This document shows, in pieces, positions 51,522 to 60,298 of a stretch of 64,000 bases of DNA. A model generated the notes under the pieces. It worked only from the letters and a program-made list of their open reading frames with translations. It ran no database searches and was not told where the DNA came from. Position 1 is the stretch's first letter. Each line of letters begins with the position of its first letter. The position numbers and the translations under genes were made by a program. Origin of the DNA: an uncultured Aquimarina sp. (GTDB taxonomy: Bacteria; Bacteroidota; Bacteroidia; Flavobacteriales; Flavobacteriaceae); contig CANMWA010000007.1 in the NCBI GenBank assembly GCA_947501475.1, positions 124,001 through 188,000 of the forward strand. The letters are read 5' to 3'.

Positions 51522-54500
51522 TTAATAGTTATTACCGTCTTCATCTTCTCCATTTTGATCTACATCACCGTTTCCACCAGTACCTCCACCACCAGGGCAG
51601 CTTCGGGTATATTTATAGGCTTTTGATAATGAAGTCTCGAGACCAGAACATTTATCGGTTACTACACATGTAAAAGTTTTAGGAATTCCTCCGCATCTGA
51701 GAGATGATTCTAGACGTCTAACTCCTGCTTGACTCGCTACTAATCTTCCATCTGTATACCACTTAATACCATAATCACCAGACCCTCCAATAATAGCAGC
51801 ATTGATCTTTACACGATGCTCTACATTGGTTTTACTAACTGATGTTTTAGACAGTCTCACTTCAAAATCATCATAGATTATTTGAACATTTTTCTTTAAA
51901 GTAAAGCGTTCATTTGTTTTAAAATCTACAACTACAAGATCTACAACTACTTGTGGAGCTTGATCACATGTAAACGATCGTGTAAATGATTTCTCATATG
52001 TACGATGAGTAAAAGTATTAAACTTTAATTCCCAACGAACCGAATAATTACCTGACCCCCCTCTAGGGTTAACTGAAAAATTGACCGGAGTACCAATATT
52101 AACAGATGCAGGTATCGTAATGTTATTAACAGACATCGGTTTATATACATTAAGATCAAAAGGCCTCTTTTTTATTTTTCCTGAAGATAGATCTGTAACT
52201 GTATAAATCACTTTGGTAACTCCTAAAAATTCAGCTCCAAAAACAAAATCAACACTGGCAGTAGTTCTTGTTTTTACTACACCATTGGGTGTAATAAACT
52301 TCCATTCGAATTTATAATTATTAGACCCTCCTGTTACCTTAGAAATAAAAGAAGTTGATTTTCCTATTGTTGCGAAATCCGGAACTTCTAAATCTAAGGT
52401 AAAGGTATTTAATACCTCTGCTGTCGGTTCATAATTGTATTGAAATCGTTCTATAATATGATTATTAAGATCTCGGGCAATAGTTAACCTTTGGCGATCA
52501 TCATATTCATAATACGTCACAATATTATTTGCATCAGTAATACTAGTTACCCCTATTGATGGATCATAAGTATATGTAGTTAACAAAGCATTTGGAAATA
52601 ATTCTCGAAGCTCATTTAATTTATTTATTAAGGACACTTCTGTAATTTTATCTATGTCTTTATTGGATAAATCTTTAAGATCATCAATAATTTTTGTAGG
52701 AATATTATCGTAGAACACATTTCTTAGATTTGCAATAGGTAATGTATTGTTATAACCCCAAATAAAACTTTCAGGAGTGCCATCTACTCTAATTACTTCA
52801 ACCAGGTTATCATTTTTATATTGATTGTATTTTATACGTTCTTCAATTGGATTACCTCCTTTTGCTAATTCCAAAGTTGACGGAAAATACCCGAAGTCTT
52901 GCTTGTTATAGTTTGTTTTTCTGGATGAAATTAATTTATTATTTCTGAAATTTTTAGATGAAACAATAGTATTCAAATGATTATCATTTTTCATTTGTTG
53001 ATACACAGGGTTATCAAAATCTTGTGGATATGATAATTCTGTACGAACCTCTTCAGCGTTACTATTTATAGTCTTAGTAGAACGTAATAAAAAATTTGCA
53101 CTTGGGTCATATTCATAGAAATTGGTAGAAGTAATACTGTTTCCTTTAAAAAATTGTGTCGACGTTTTACTTACTCTATTTCCAATTTTTCCTTTTACAA
53201 ATGTGCTATTGCCTTGTAATCTTGCAAAAGTAGTAGAAGAAAAGCAAGGAGTGTTAGGGTCGCTACACGATGGAGGCGGATACCAACCACACCCACCGTC
53301 AAAATTTGCTACCTGTGCAGATATATATCTAAACTTGTATTTACCATTACTACGATAAGTTTGGATCAGCTGATTAGCTCGTTCGGGTTTATGGCTAACG
53401 TAAAATCCACCTTGCGTAAAATATTCAGTATCTTCATATGCATTAGTCGTTTTAGCTTTTTCTACCTCTTTGTTGTCGTATACTGCTGTTTCTCTTTCTT
53501 TTCCTATTTCGTAATTAGGTTCATAAAAAGAAGCATACGGTGGTAGCGGTGTAGTATATGAACCTGATTTACCTATATTAAAATCGTGTTGTATGTATCC
53601 ATTAAAGGTGCTTTTTTTCTGACCATCAGAATCTTCTTTAAGAATATTCTCATATTCATATACTCGAGAATACACGATATGTGGAGTTGCACTACTTCCT
53701 CCTGAAGAAAATCGATTTAAAAATTGTTTAGTGATCAGGTTACAGTTATAAGGATTACCTACAAGATTGTTTCCTATTTCTAATTGATCAGAAAAATAAT
53801 GCAAAATGGGTTTATACATTATGTTTCCAGAGGAATCATCTCCGTCTAAAAGAGTTGAGTAGTCAAAATTTCGTATCCGATCATTTCCTTCAGAGCCATT
53901 TGTATGATCAATAATAGTATTGATTCTAACACCGGCTCTAATTGCTTTCCCTGTTCCAGGTTCGCGAAATCTTACAAGTTCATTTCTTTTAAGGCTTAAA
54001 GTGATACCCCCTCCATTAGAGCTTGAATTATTACTTCGAATTCCACCACCGCCACCGTCACCACCACGGGATACTCCTGCTACGGCAGTAGCCTCATAAG
54101 TACCTGCTTCTAAAAAAATCTTTTCATTATCACTTGAGGTTCCTAACCAGACAATATCAATATCTATGGGAACACAAGAGTCATGAAACATTTTATCAAA
54201 AGGTATATGACTCGATGTTCTAACAATATAGGCTTCTTTCTGAAAGTCTACACCTCTGGGGGCAGCAACTACTTTTAACGTATAATAATCAGATTCATTA
54301 ATTGTAAACATTTCTTGATCTATCCGAGGGGGGGTTGGTGATCCATATGCATCCTGACAACATAGATTACATGGTGTTGTAAGATCTACCCCACCAATAA
54401 CTCTTAAGTCAGCATATCTTACATCTCTCTCTCTTGTTATTTCATCATCGGTTGTCCAGGTAGATGTATGATTACCAAAATGATATTCAGTTGAGCCTCC

Positions 54501-55961
54501 AGTTGGATAATATATTTGTTTAATCATACCAAAAATAGATGTGGTAGGATTAGGCTTTCTATTTGCTCCAGGAAAAATAATATCCCCAGATACTACCCCT
54601 GGGTATAACACAGTGTTATCCTCATTATTATAATAGCCCAAATAATCCCTTGAAAGAGATGCGCGATCAGGGACCTGTTCGGGAGATTGATATACAAACT
54701 GATAAGAATGTGGATTTTTATTTTTGGCGTCTGTAATAATGATTTCATCTAATTTGAGTCTTATCTTGGACTTTTTGTTTGTGTTACAGCCATCAATGTC
54801 GCCAAAATAGCTATGAGAAAAAGTAAAATTGCGCAATACTTGATTATAGGTGTTTTTTACCACAATCTTGTCTATTGCCGAATTTACATCAACATCACAT
54901 CGATTTTTAAATGAAATGTCTATAATTGGTTTGCCATTATATGTGACAGACGATAAAAATTGTTGTTTTACTTCTGTTTTATTTCCTGAAATATTACTTT
55001 GAGGAATTCCATATTGAACTCCATGAGCATTTGGTCTTATTTCATTTCTAATATTATGGATTTCATTATATGCAGTTAGGTTTTGATAAATATCAAAATT
55101 TGTATAGTCAAACTCGTATTTGTCTTTTTTATTTGGAGACTCTATTTTAGTAAGCATCCAAGAACTATAAAATTCTTTTATAAATCCATGAACACTACCT
55201 GGAGAATTATCATTATCTCCTTCCGTTCTAGTTAGTTCTATATATTGTTTGCTCCCATTTCTTCCAAAAAAGAATTTCGTACCATCATCATTGGTCACAA
55301 CCCATGATACAATATAGCTATTTGTTGAATCAAAAAAGACATCTACTTTTATTCTTGGATTATTTAAAGTTTTTGGCATCATTGTTTCCATATCAAAAAC
55401 AATATAATCATTAATACCTATGGCATTCAAACTAAATAAATCAGGTTGTGCATCTATATAGTTTGTGCTAAGGTCAGTCAAGAAATTAAAATAATCTAAT
55501 ACTCCTTGACTGGTATCAAAACGGGTGCGGCTTTTTTTATACTTTAGAATCTTTTCCCTTACCTCATTGTCCATAATCGTTAAATATCTTGAAGGAACAG
55601 ATTTTAAGAAATCATCAGGGAAACCATTAGTCACTCGAGTTATTCTTCCTCCAGCATTTAGGTTCCATGACAAACCTGCATGATTTGCCAGTTGGTCTAC
55701 TTTAATTCCTGTTGCATCATAATTTAAATTTATTGGAAGATTCATTTCTCTTCCTTTATATGTATATATTGGAACATTTATTTCTGGTGTTCCTGTGTAT
55801 AAATTCACATTAGTATTTCCATATTGCATAAAAGCAGCAGATTGTGGAGAGCTCGGTATAGAAACTGATCGTGCTAATTCAGTAACATAATCAAAACCTT
55901 CATCTTGTGAATTACATAGAAAACTAGTACAAAGGCTCAATATTAATAATATCCTTTTCAT
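51522..55961 (-). CDS. Giant RHS/YD-repeat-associated surface protein
   Basis: A 1479-residue secreted protein (signal peptide ending near FLCNSQ). The N-terminal region has the phrase common to bacteroidete RHS partner proteins: FMQYGNTNVNLYTGTPEINV, LPINLNYDATGIKVDQLA, HAGLSWNLNAGG. A YD-type segment follows near residue 1140 (TYTYDPSIGVTSITDANN; YYEYDDRQRLTIARDLNN). The last 300 residues look like three PKD/Ig-like domains (FVFGAEFLGVTKVIYTVTD and similar). No C-terminal sorting domain is evident; it ends in a Gly/Asn/Asp-rich tail. It is 20 bp upstream of the toxin-bearing RHS gene and probably forms a complex or shell with it. Confidence 0.85.
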   Translation of the reverse strand: MKRILLILSLCTSFLCNSQDEGFDYVTELARSVSIPSSPQSAAFMQYGNTNVNLYTGTPEINVPIYTYKGREMNLPINLNYDATGIKVDQLANHAGLSWNLNAGGRITRVTNGFPDDFLKSVPSRYLTIMDNEVREKILKYKKSRTRFDTSQGVLDYFNFLTDLSTNYIDAQPDLFSLNAIGINDYIVFDMETMMPKTLNNPRIKVDVFFDSTNSYIVSWVVTNDDGTKFFFGRNGSKQYIELTRTEGDNDNSPGSVHGFIKEFYSSWMLTKIESPNKKDKYEFDYTNFDIYQNLTAYNEIHNIRNEIRPNAHGVQYGIPQSNISGNKTEVKQQFLSSVTYNGKPIIDISFKNRCDVDVNSAIDKIVVKNTYNQVLRNFTFSHSYFGDIDGCNTNKKSKIRLKLDEIIITDAKNKNPHSYQFVYQSPEQVPDRASLSRDYLGYYNNEDNTVLYPGVVSGDIIFPGANRKPNPTTSIFGMIKQIYYPTGGSTEYHFGNHTSTWTTDDEITRERDVRYADLRVIGGVDLTTPCNLCCQDAYGSPTPPRIDQEMFTINESDYYTLKVVAAPRGVDFQKEAYIVRTSSHIPFDKMFHDSCVPIDIDIVWLGTSSDNEKIFLEAGTYEATAVAGVSRGGDGGGGGIRSNNSSSNGGGITLSLKRNELVRFREPGTGKAIRAGVRINTIIDHTNGSEGNDRIRNFDYSTLLDGDDSSGNIMYKPILHYFSDQLEIGNNLVGNPYNCNLITKQFLNRFSSGGSSATPHIVYSRVYEYENILKEDSDGQKKSTFNGYIQHDFNIGKSGSYTTPLPPYASFYEPNYEIGKERETAVYDNKEVEKAKTTNAYEDTEYFTQGGFYVSHKPERANQLIQTYRSNGKYKFRYISAQVANFDGGCGWYPPPSCSDPNTPCFSSTTFARLQGNSTFVKGKIGNRVSKTSTQFFKGNSITSTNFYEYDPSANFLLRSTKTINSNAEEVRTELSYPQDFDNPVYQQMKNDNHLNTIVSSKNFRNNKLISSRKTNYNKQDFGYFPSTLELAKGGNPIEERIKYNQYKNDNLVEVIRVDGTPESFIWGYNNTLPIANLRNVFYDNIPTKIIDDLKDLSNKDIDKITEVSLINKLNELRELFPNALLTTYTYDPSIGVTSITDANNIVTYYEYDDRQRLTIARDLNNHIIERFQYNYEPTAEVLNTFTLDLEVPDFATIGKSTSFISKVTGGSNNYKFEWKFITPNGVVKTRTTASVDFVFGAEFLGVTKVIYTVTDLSSGKIKKRPFDLNVYKPMSVNNITIPASVNIGTPVNFSVNPRGGSGNYSVRWELKFNTFTHRTYEKSFTRSFTCDQAPQVVVDLVVVDFKTNERFTLKKNVQIIYDDFEVRLSKTSVSKTNVEHRVKINAAIIGGSGDYGIKWYTDGRLVASQAGVRRLESSLRCGGIPKTFTCVVTDKCSGLETSLSKAYKYTRSCPGGGGTGGNGDVDQNGEDEDGNNY

Positions 55962-55966
55962 AAAAT

Positions 55967-56869
55967 TTAGTTCTTGTTTGTGGTTTTATTATTCAATAAA
56001 AATTCTTCTAGCTTAGATAACCTACTTTCCAAATTTTGGTTCCCAAATTTTTGTTGTTGTAACTCTGATTGTAAGTTTTTGATTTCTTTTTCCTGGGCAA
56101 TGGTGTACAGCGTTAACTCTTCAATCTTTTCGAGTAGTTTCATATTTATCTCACCAAGTTGGATTCCGTTTTCTGTTACCTCTTTGGCAGAAGGAATATT
56201 GATTAAATGTCCTTTTTCTTTAATGTGATTTTCTACTTCTAATAGCGTAGGAAGATTGTATTTTTCCTCAAAAACATAATCAGCCCATCCTCCTATTTTA
56301 ATTTCTACTTCGCTTGACGTTAATTTTCCTTTAATCCCCAGATTACCATTACTTCCGTTAAGAAACATTGAATAATAGTTTGGTACCGTTGCAGAATTAC
56401 CTGTGCCCCAATAGAAGTTACCATTATCGTGAAACCCAAACATCAGTTCTTTAGTTTCTCCTGGTTTGAAAACTATTGCTGCGTGATTACCGCCAGTGAG
56501 CTCAATTTTATTTAAAAACCCCCCGACTGACGAAATAGGGTTTGCTCCATTAATTTTAATTGATCGCGATTCAAATTTTCCAGCGATTTGCATATTTCCA
56601 GAAATGTTTAAAGCTGCTATTGGAGTGGCTCCCATAACCCCCCATGTCCATCCTCGCCCGACAGTATTACTCATATTCATTTTAATACTGTAATCTGTAA
56701 CAGGGCCATAATGATTTTCTGCAGCATTACCCATATGTATTTTATAGTGATCACTATTCCAGAATCGCAACCCATAACCGTCACGCGGGGTTACATTATA
56801 ATATGCTTGTTGTGCAAAACTTGCATTGATAGTTGCAAGTATAAAAATGATAAAGAATAATTTTTTCAT
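55967..56869 (-). CDS. Fibre-like secreted protein, paralogue 4 of 4
   Basis: A 300-residue secreted protein (signal ending NASFAQ). The middle is beta-rich and Gly/Asn-rich, like bacteriophage tail-fibre shafts (KPGETKELMFGFHDNGNFYW). The C-terminal third contains the module shared by all four paralogues: YVFEEKYNLPTLLEVENHI, KEKGHLINIPSAKEV, NMKLLEKIEELTLYTI and then a coiled coil. It is the most divergent of the four. It lies between its paralogues and the giant RHS gene in one operon; a role as surface fibre or receptor-binding part is inferred. Confidence 0.75.
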   Translation of the reverse strand: MKKLFFIIFILATINASFAQQAYYNVTPRDGYGLRFWNSDHYKIHMGNAAENHYGPVTDYSIKMNMSNTVGRGWTWGVMGATPIAALNISGNMQIAGKFESRSIKINGANPISSVGGFLNKIELTGGNHAAIVFKPGETKELMFGFHDNGNFYWGTGNSATVPNYYSMFLNGSNGNLGIKGKLTSSEVEIKIGGWADYVFEEKYNLPTLLEVENHIKEKGHLINIPSAKEVTENGIQLGEINMKLLEKIEELTLYTIAQEKEIKNLQSELQQQKFGNQNLESRLSKLEEFLLNNKTTNKN

Positions 56870-56879
56870 GATAAATTAA

Positions 56880-57734
56880 TTAGTTTTTTTTCCCTAGTAA
56901 CAAAAGGTTCAACTTCTCTTCTAGAATATTAATACGTTCCTCTTGTTGATTATTATTTTGATTTTGTTTCTTTAATTCTTCCTCCTGCGCAATGGTGTAC
57001 AACGTTAACTCTTCTATTTTCTCTAACAATTTCATATTCATTATACCCAATTCAACACCATTAGCTTCTAGCTCTTTTGCAGAAGGGATATTAGGTAAAT
57101 GGCCTTGTGCTTTGATATGTTCTTGTACTTCTTCGATCGATAATAAATCATAGTCTTTTTTGAACACATAATCTGGTGCAGGAACGCTTAGGTCTATTTT
57201 TACTTCTTCGGCATGGATTTTTCCTTTGACCGTGAGTTTGGAGTCGGGGGTTGTAGTACCGATACCTACGTTGCCTTCAAAAAAAGAAGGCAGTCCATTA
57301 CCTCTAAGGCTTGTCTTACCTCCTAATGATAAATAACCATATTGCCCAGAAGAATTATTAGCCAGGTGAAGTTGAATTTTTTGACTATTATTTGGTTCTG
57401 TTATCAATAAAGCACTATCACCATTTGGATCTTCTTTTTGTCTAATCTCTAATAATCTTGTTGGGTTTAAAGTACCTATACCCACATTACCATTATTTTC
57501 CACTGTGAACCTTACATTTTTACCAGCTTCTACAGTACCGCTCGATAATCGCATGATAGGATGACTGGCATTTGTAGATCCTTGATTTACATATACTACA
57601 GCCCCTGTACCGTTTCTTACAAAGTGATGATAATTAGTATTAGAGGTTGAGCTTCTCCATACTCCAGTTTGAATTTGTGCTTTCAATCCAAGACAGAAGC
57701 TTAATGTAATTATGGTTAATATTATTGTCTTCAT
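56880..57734 (-). CDS. Fibre-like secreted protein, paralogue 3 of 4
   Basis: A 284-residue secreted protein (signal ending GLKAQ). The N-terminal and middle parts (SNTNYHHFVRNGTGAVVYV; VENNGNVGIGTLNPTRLLEI) have the repeated GNVGIGT-x-x-P motif of bacteroidete tail-fibre-like proteins. From SKLTVKGKIHAEEVKIDLSV on, it is almost the same as the next two paralogues (PDYVFKKDYDLLSIEEVQEH; GHLPNIPSAKELEANGVELG), and it ends in a short coiled coil. The contrast between variable body and near-identical C-terminal module suggests gene conversion or recent duplication. Confidence 0.8.
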   Translation of the reverse strand: MKTIILTIITLSFCLGLKAQIQTGVWRSSTSNTNYHHFVRNGTGAVVYVNQGSTNASHPIMRLSSGTVEAGKNVRFTVENNGNVGIGTLNPTRLLEIRQKEDPNGDSALLITEPNNSQKIQLHLANNSSGQYGYLSLGGKTSLRGNGLPSFFEGNVGIGTTTPDSKLTVKGKIHAEEVKIDLSVPAPDYVFKKDYDLLSIEEVQEHIKAQGHLPNIPSAKELEANGVELGIMNMKLLEKIEELTLYTIAQEEELKKQNQNNNQQEERINILEEKLNLLLLGKKN

Positions 57735-57741
57735 ATCAAAA

Positions 57742-58608
57742 TTATTTGTTTTTATTATTCAATAGTTGATTTAACTTATCTTGTATATCCTTTATTTCAG
57801 AATTCTGTTTTTCTAATGCTTCTATTCTTTCTTCTTGATTAATCGTATACAACGTCAACTCCTCAATCTTTTCTAACAATTTCATATTCATTACACCCAA
57901 TTCAACGCCATTAGCTTCTAGTTCTTTGGCAGAAGGGATATTAGGTAAATGGCCTTGGGCTTTGATATGCTCTTGTACTTCTTCGATCGATAATAAATCA
58001 TAGTCTTTTTTGAACACATAATCTGGTGCAGGAACACTTAGATCTATTTTCACCTCTTCAGCATGGATTTTTCCTTTTACGGTGAGTTTGGAGTCGGGGG
58101 TCTTAGTGCCAATGCCGATGTTGCCACTATTTTTAATAGTAATTCCTTTTCCTTTATTATAGATACTCAAATCATATCCATCTCTATAGGTATGAAAACC
58201 CAGTGTTTTACTCCCAGTACCTCCTTCACCTATCCACCAGACTTCATCTCCACTTTTATCATAACCACCTAACCAGCCATAAAAACCATCTTCTGTATCT
58301 TCATGGGTCGTATTTTGTAGTTTAATAACAGCGTTACTATTAGCAATATGCAAAGGGGATGTTGGGCTCCATGTGCCAAGCCCCAGGTTACCATTACTTG
58401 CCATTACAAAAGGTGCTGCCCCTGAATGATGTAGCCTAAACATACCTGCATAGTTATCAATCTGCCAAGGGTTATAATTTGCATTGCTATTCATCAATTT
58501 TATCTCTCCTCCTTCTAGATTCGAATTTAGTGCATTGGCAATTATTACCTGAGCATCAACTTGATAGTGAGCTCCAAATACAATTAGCAAAAAGAATATT
58601 TTTTTCAT
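57742..58608 (-). CDS. Fibre-like secreted protein, paralogue 2 of 4
   Basis: A 288-residue secreted protein (signal ending QVDAQ). Body with SNGNLGLGTWSPTSPLHI and IKNSGNIGIGTKTPDSKL, then the common module (KIHAEEVKIDLSVPAPDYVF; EVQEHIKAQGHLPNIPSAKE; MNMKLLEKIEELTLYTI) and a terminal coiled coil (QEERIEALEKQNSEI). The body differs clearly from its neighbours. It is probably a trimeric or dimeric fibre held together by the coiled coil, exported through the general secretory pathway. Its function in the RHS operon is not known. Confidence 0.8.
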   Translation of the reverse strand: MKKIFFLLIVFGAHYQVDAQVIIANALNSNLEGGEIKLMNSNANYNPWQIDNYAGMFRLHHSGAAPFVMASNGNLGLGTWSPTSPLHIANSNAVIKLQNTTHEDTEDGFYGWLGGYDKSGDEVWWIGEGGTGSKTLGFHTYRDGYDLSIYNKGKGITIKNSGNIGIGTKTPDSKLTVKGKIHAEEVKIDLSVPAPDYVFKKDYDLLSIEEVQEHIKAQGHLPNIPSAKELEANGVELGVMNMKLLEKIEELTLYTINQEERIEALEKQNSEIKDIQDKLNQLLNNKNK

Positions 58609-58623
58609 AAAAGTTTGATTTTA

Positions 58624-59547
58624 TTATTTGCGATTTAATAAGAACTCTAATCTTTCTTCAATAATCTTAATTCTAGTATCGTGTTGCTCGAAGCTTCTTA
58701 TTTTATCTTCTAGCACTTTATTTTTTTGATTCTGCTCTTTTAATTCTTCCTCCTGCGCAATAGTATACAACGTCAACTCCTCAATCTTTTCCAACAATTT
58801 CATGTTCATTATTCCTAATTCTACACCATTAGTTTCTAGTTCTTTGGCAGAAGGGATATTAGGTAAATGGCCTTGTGCTTTGATATGTTCTTGTACTTCT
58901 TCTATCGATAATAAATCGTAGTCTTTTTTGAATACATAATCTGGCGCAGGAACACTTAGATCGATCTTTACTTCTTCGGCATGGATTTTTCCTTTTACGG
59001 TGAGTTTGGAGTCGGGGTTTTTGGAGCCGATACCTACGTTACCATCATGTCTTAAGGTTAATGTTTTATTATTAGAATAGCCGATGTCAAGATTAGCGTA
59101 AGGATTATTATCTCTAGTTGAAAAAAACCAATCTGAACCTCCATGCGTAACAGGAGCCAGTGATAGTCTTTTCTTCTCAACCTCTGTACTAGGAGAACCT
59201 GTATGTTCACTATCACCAACTTGTAAAGTTGCATTTGGATTAGTAGTACCTATACCAACTTTCCCTCCGCTATCAGGAAAAATAATTACATTACCCGTTC
59301 CTGTTCTTAATGTGATGTCCCTATTACCATAGGTGAAAATAGAAAAATCATCACCATCTCCATAAGCTGTGCTTGTGTTGTTCCACATAAAACCTGCTTT
59401 ATAATCTTGTGCAGTACCAAATCTTAAGAATTGATATGGATTGCCATTTCCAATAGTAGGGTTTAGATATTGAACATTTACAGCTTGCCCAAAAGTAAAG
59501 GCACATAGCAGCATTGCAATGCTGTATAATAACATTGATTTTTTCAT
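58624..59547 (-). CDS. Fibre-like secreted protein, paralogue 1 of 4
   Basis: I start this at ATG 59547 (MKKSMLLYSIAMLLCAFTFG), which gives a signal peptide and 307 residues; the open frame extends further upstream, but the -7 element at 59601 lies inside that extension. The body has IIFPDSGGKVGIGTTNPNAT and TLRHDGNVGIGSKNPDSKL, followed by the shared module (KIHAEEVKIDLSVPAPDYVF; GHLPNIPSAKELETNGVELG) and a long coiled coil (NKVLEDKIRSFEQHD). It is the first gene of the fibre-RHS operon. Confidence 0.82.
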   Translation of the reverse strand: MKKSMLLYSIAMLLCAFTFGQAVNVQYLNPTIGNGNPYQFLRFGTAQDYKAGFMWNNTSTAYGDGDDFSIFTYGNRDITLRTGTGNVIIFPDSGGKVGIGTTNPNATLQVGDSEHTGSPSTEVEKKRLSLAPVTHGGSDWFFSTRDNNPYANLDIGYSNNKTLTLRHDGNVGIGSKNPDSKLTVKGKIHAEEVKIDLSVPAPDYVFKKDYDLLSIEEVQEHIKAQGHLPNIPSAKELETNGVELGIMNMKLLEKIEELTLYTIAQEEELKEQNQKNKVLEDKIRSFEQHDTRIKIIEERLEFLLNRK

Positions 59548-59600
59548 AAACCTGGATTGTTTAGTTAGTCTTCTATTCTGGGGTGGTAAGAAGAGGGCGC

Positions 59601-59638
59601 AAATATATAAATTTTGTGGTATTTCCATAATCAAAAAC
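59601..59638 (-). promoter_or_regulatory. Promoter of the fibre-RHS operon
   Basis: On the minus strand TTTTTG (59638-59633) is followed after 24 bases by TATATTTG (59608-59601), 54 bp before the chosen start codon. The spacing is slightly longer than usual. Confidence 0.5.
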
Positions 59639-59712
59639 TGTAATTGTTAATAAATTCTTAATTTGTAATCATTTTCTTCATCATTGATAATCAACTCTTT
59701 TATCTGCTTTTA

Positions 59713-59847
59713 AAATTCTCCTGCACCTAGATGCAGGAGAATTTAAGGAATTGCAAAAAATCAGCGAATCGCCGAAATTTGTGAGGAGATAATGGGTCTC
59801 CTCGGTACTCAACTTTCTCCTATCCTACCCCTAGGAGAGAAAATTGA
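59713..59847 (+). ncRNA. Predicted structured non-coding element, copy 2
   Basis: The same three-hairpin series as at 27959-28089: AAATTCTCCTGCA/TGCAGGAGAATTT (59713-59744), GCCGAAAT at 59771-59778, GAGGAGA/TCTCCTC (59783-59803), and TCAACTTTCTC/GAGAAAATTGA (59809-59847) enclosing ATCCTACCCCTAGGA. Stem bases differ from copy 1 but pairing is kept (for example TCGA/TCGA against TCAA/TTGA). It lies upstream of the fibre operon promoter. Strand and function are unknown. Confidence 0.55.
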
Positions 59848-59937
59848 TTTTTTATGATTGCACTTGACGCATTATTTCTTTTTATATTCATAAAACCATT
59901 TTACATGTTGTTTTTTAGTAACTCTTTTGCTTTTCTG

Positions 59938-59990
59938 GTACAAGATTACCACATCCGAGTTTCATTTTCTGATACTGGTTAAAAAAAATG
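59938..59990. repeat. Conserved non-coding block, copy 2
   Basis: TTTCATTTTCTGATACTGGT (59960-59979) with flanks similar to 27868-27920. Here it lies to the right of the hairpin series, whereas copy 1 lies to the left. Confidence 0.6.
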
Positions 59991-60066
59991 TAATATTATT
60001 TTTCAAAAAACTGATTATCAGTATTTTAATTTTATTATTTAGAATGATTATAACAAACTGGAAGTT

Positions 60067-60177
60067 GTGCCAGATTTTCGGGGACGTTTTCAAGTAGTCT
60101 TGATATACTGCCAGAAAACCTGGGATAACTCTGGTAGCATAGTATATCGTGCCAGATTTTCTGGCAGAGCATACTAG
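60067..60177. repeat. TGCCAGA repeat region with alternative hairpins
   Basis: GTGCCAGATTTTC occurs at 60067 and 60149; CTGCCAGAAAA (60108-60118) is the exact complement of TTTTCTGGCAG (60157-60167); GATATACT/AGTATATC gives a competing hairpin in the same stretch. There is no open frame. It may be a degenerate mobile repeat or a structured RNA. Confidence 0.4.
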
Positions 60178-60185
60178 AATGTTAG

Positions 60186-60216
60186 AATGACCTCGGTAAA
60201 CCTGAGGCCATTTTCT
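60186..60216. terminator. Hairpin after the sigma factor gene
   Basis: AATGACCTC pairs with GAGGCCATT (one mismatch) around a 9-base loop. It could end the leftward sigma factor operon, but the T run on that side is weak. Confidence 0.4.
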
Positions 60217-60298
60217 AATAAAAACATGAAGTGTAGTATCGTTTTACCTTTTACCCGTTGTGGTTTTGGGGAGGCAGTAAATCAAAATGCAAAACGGT

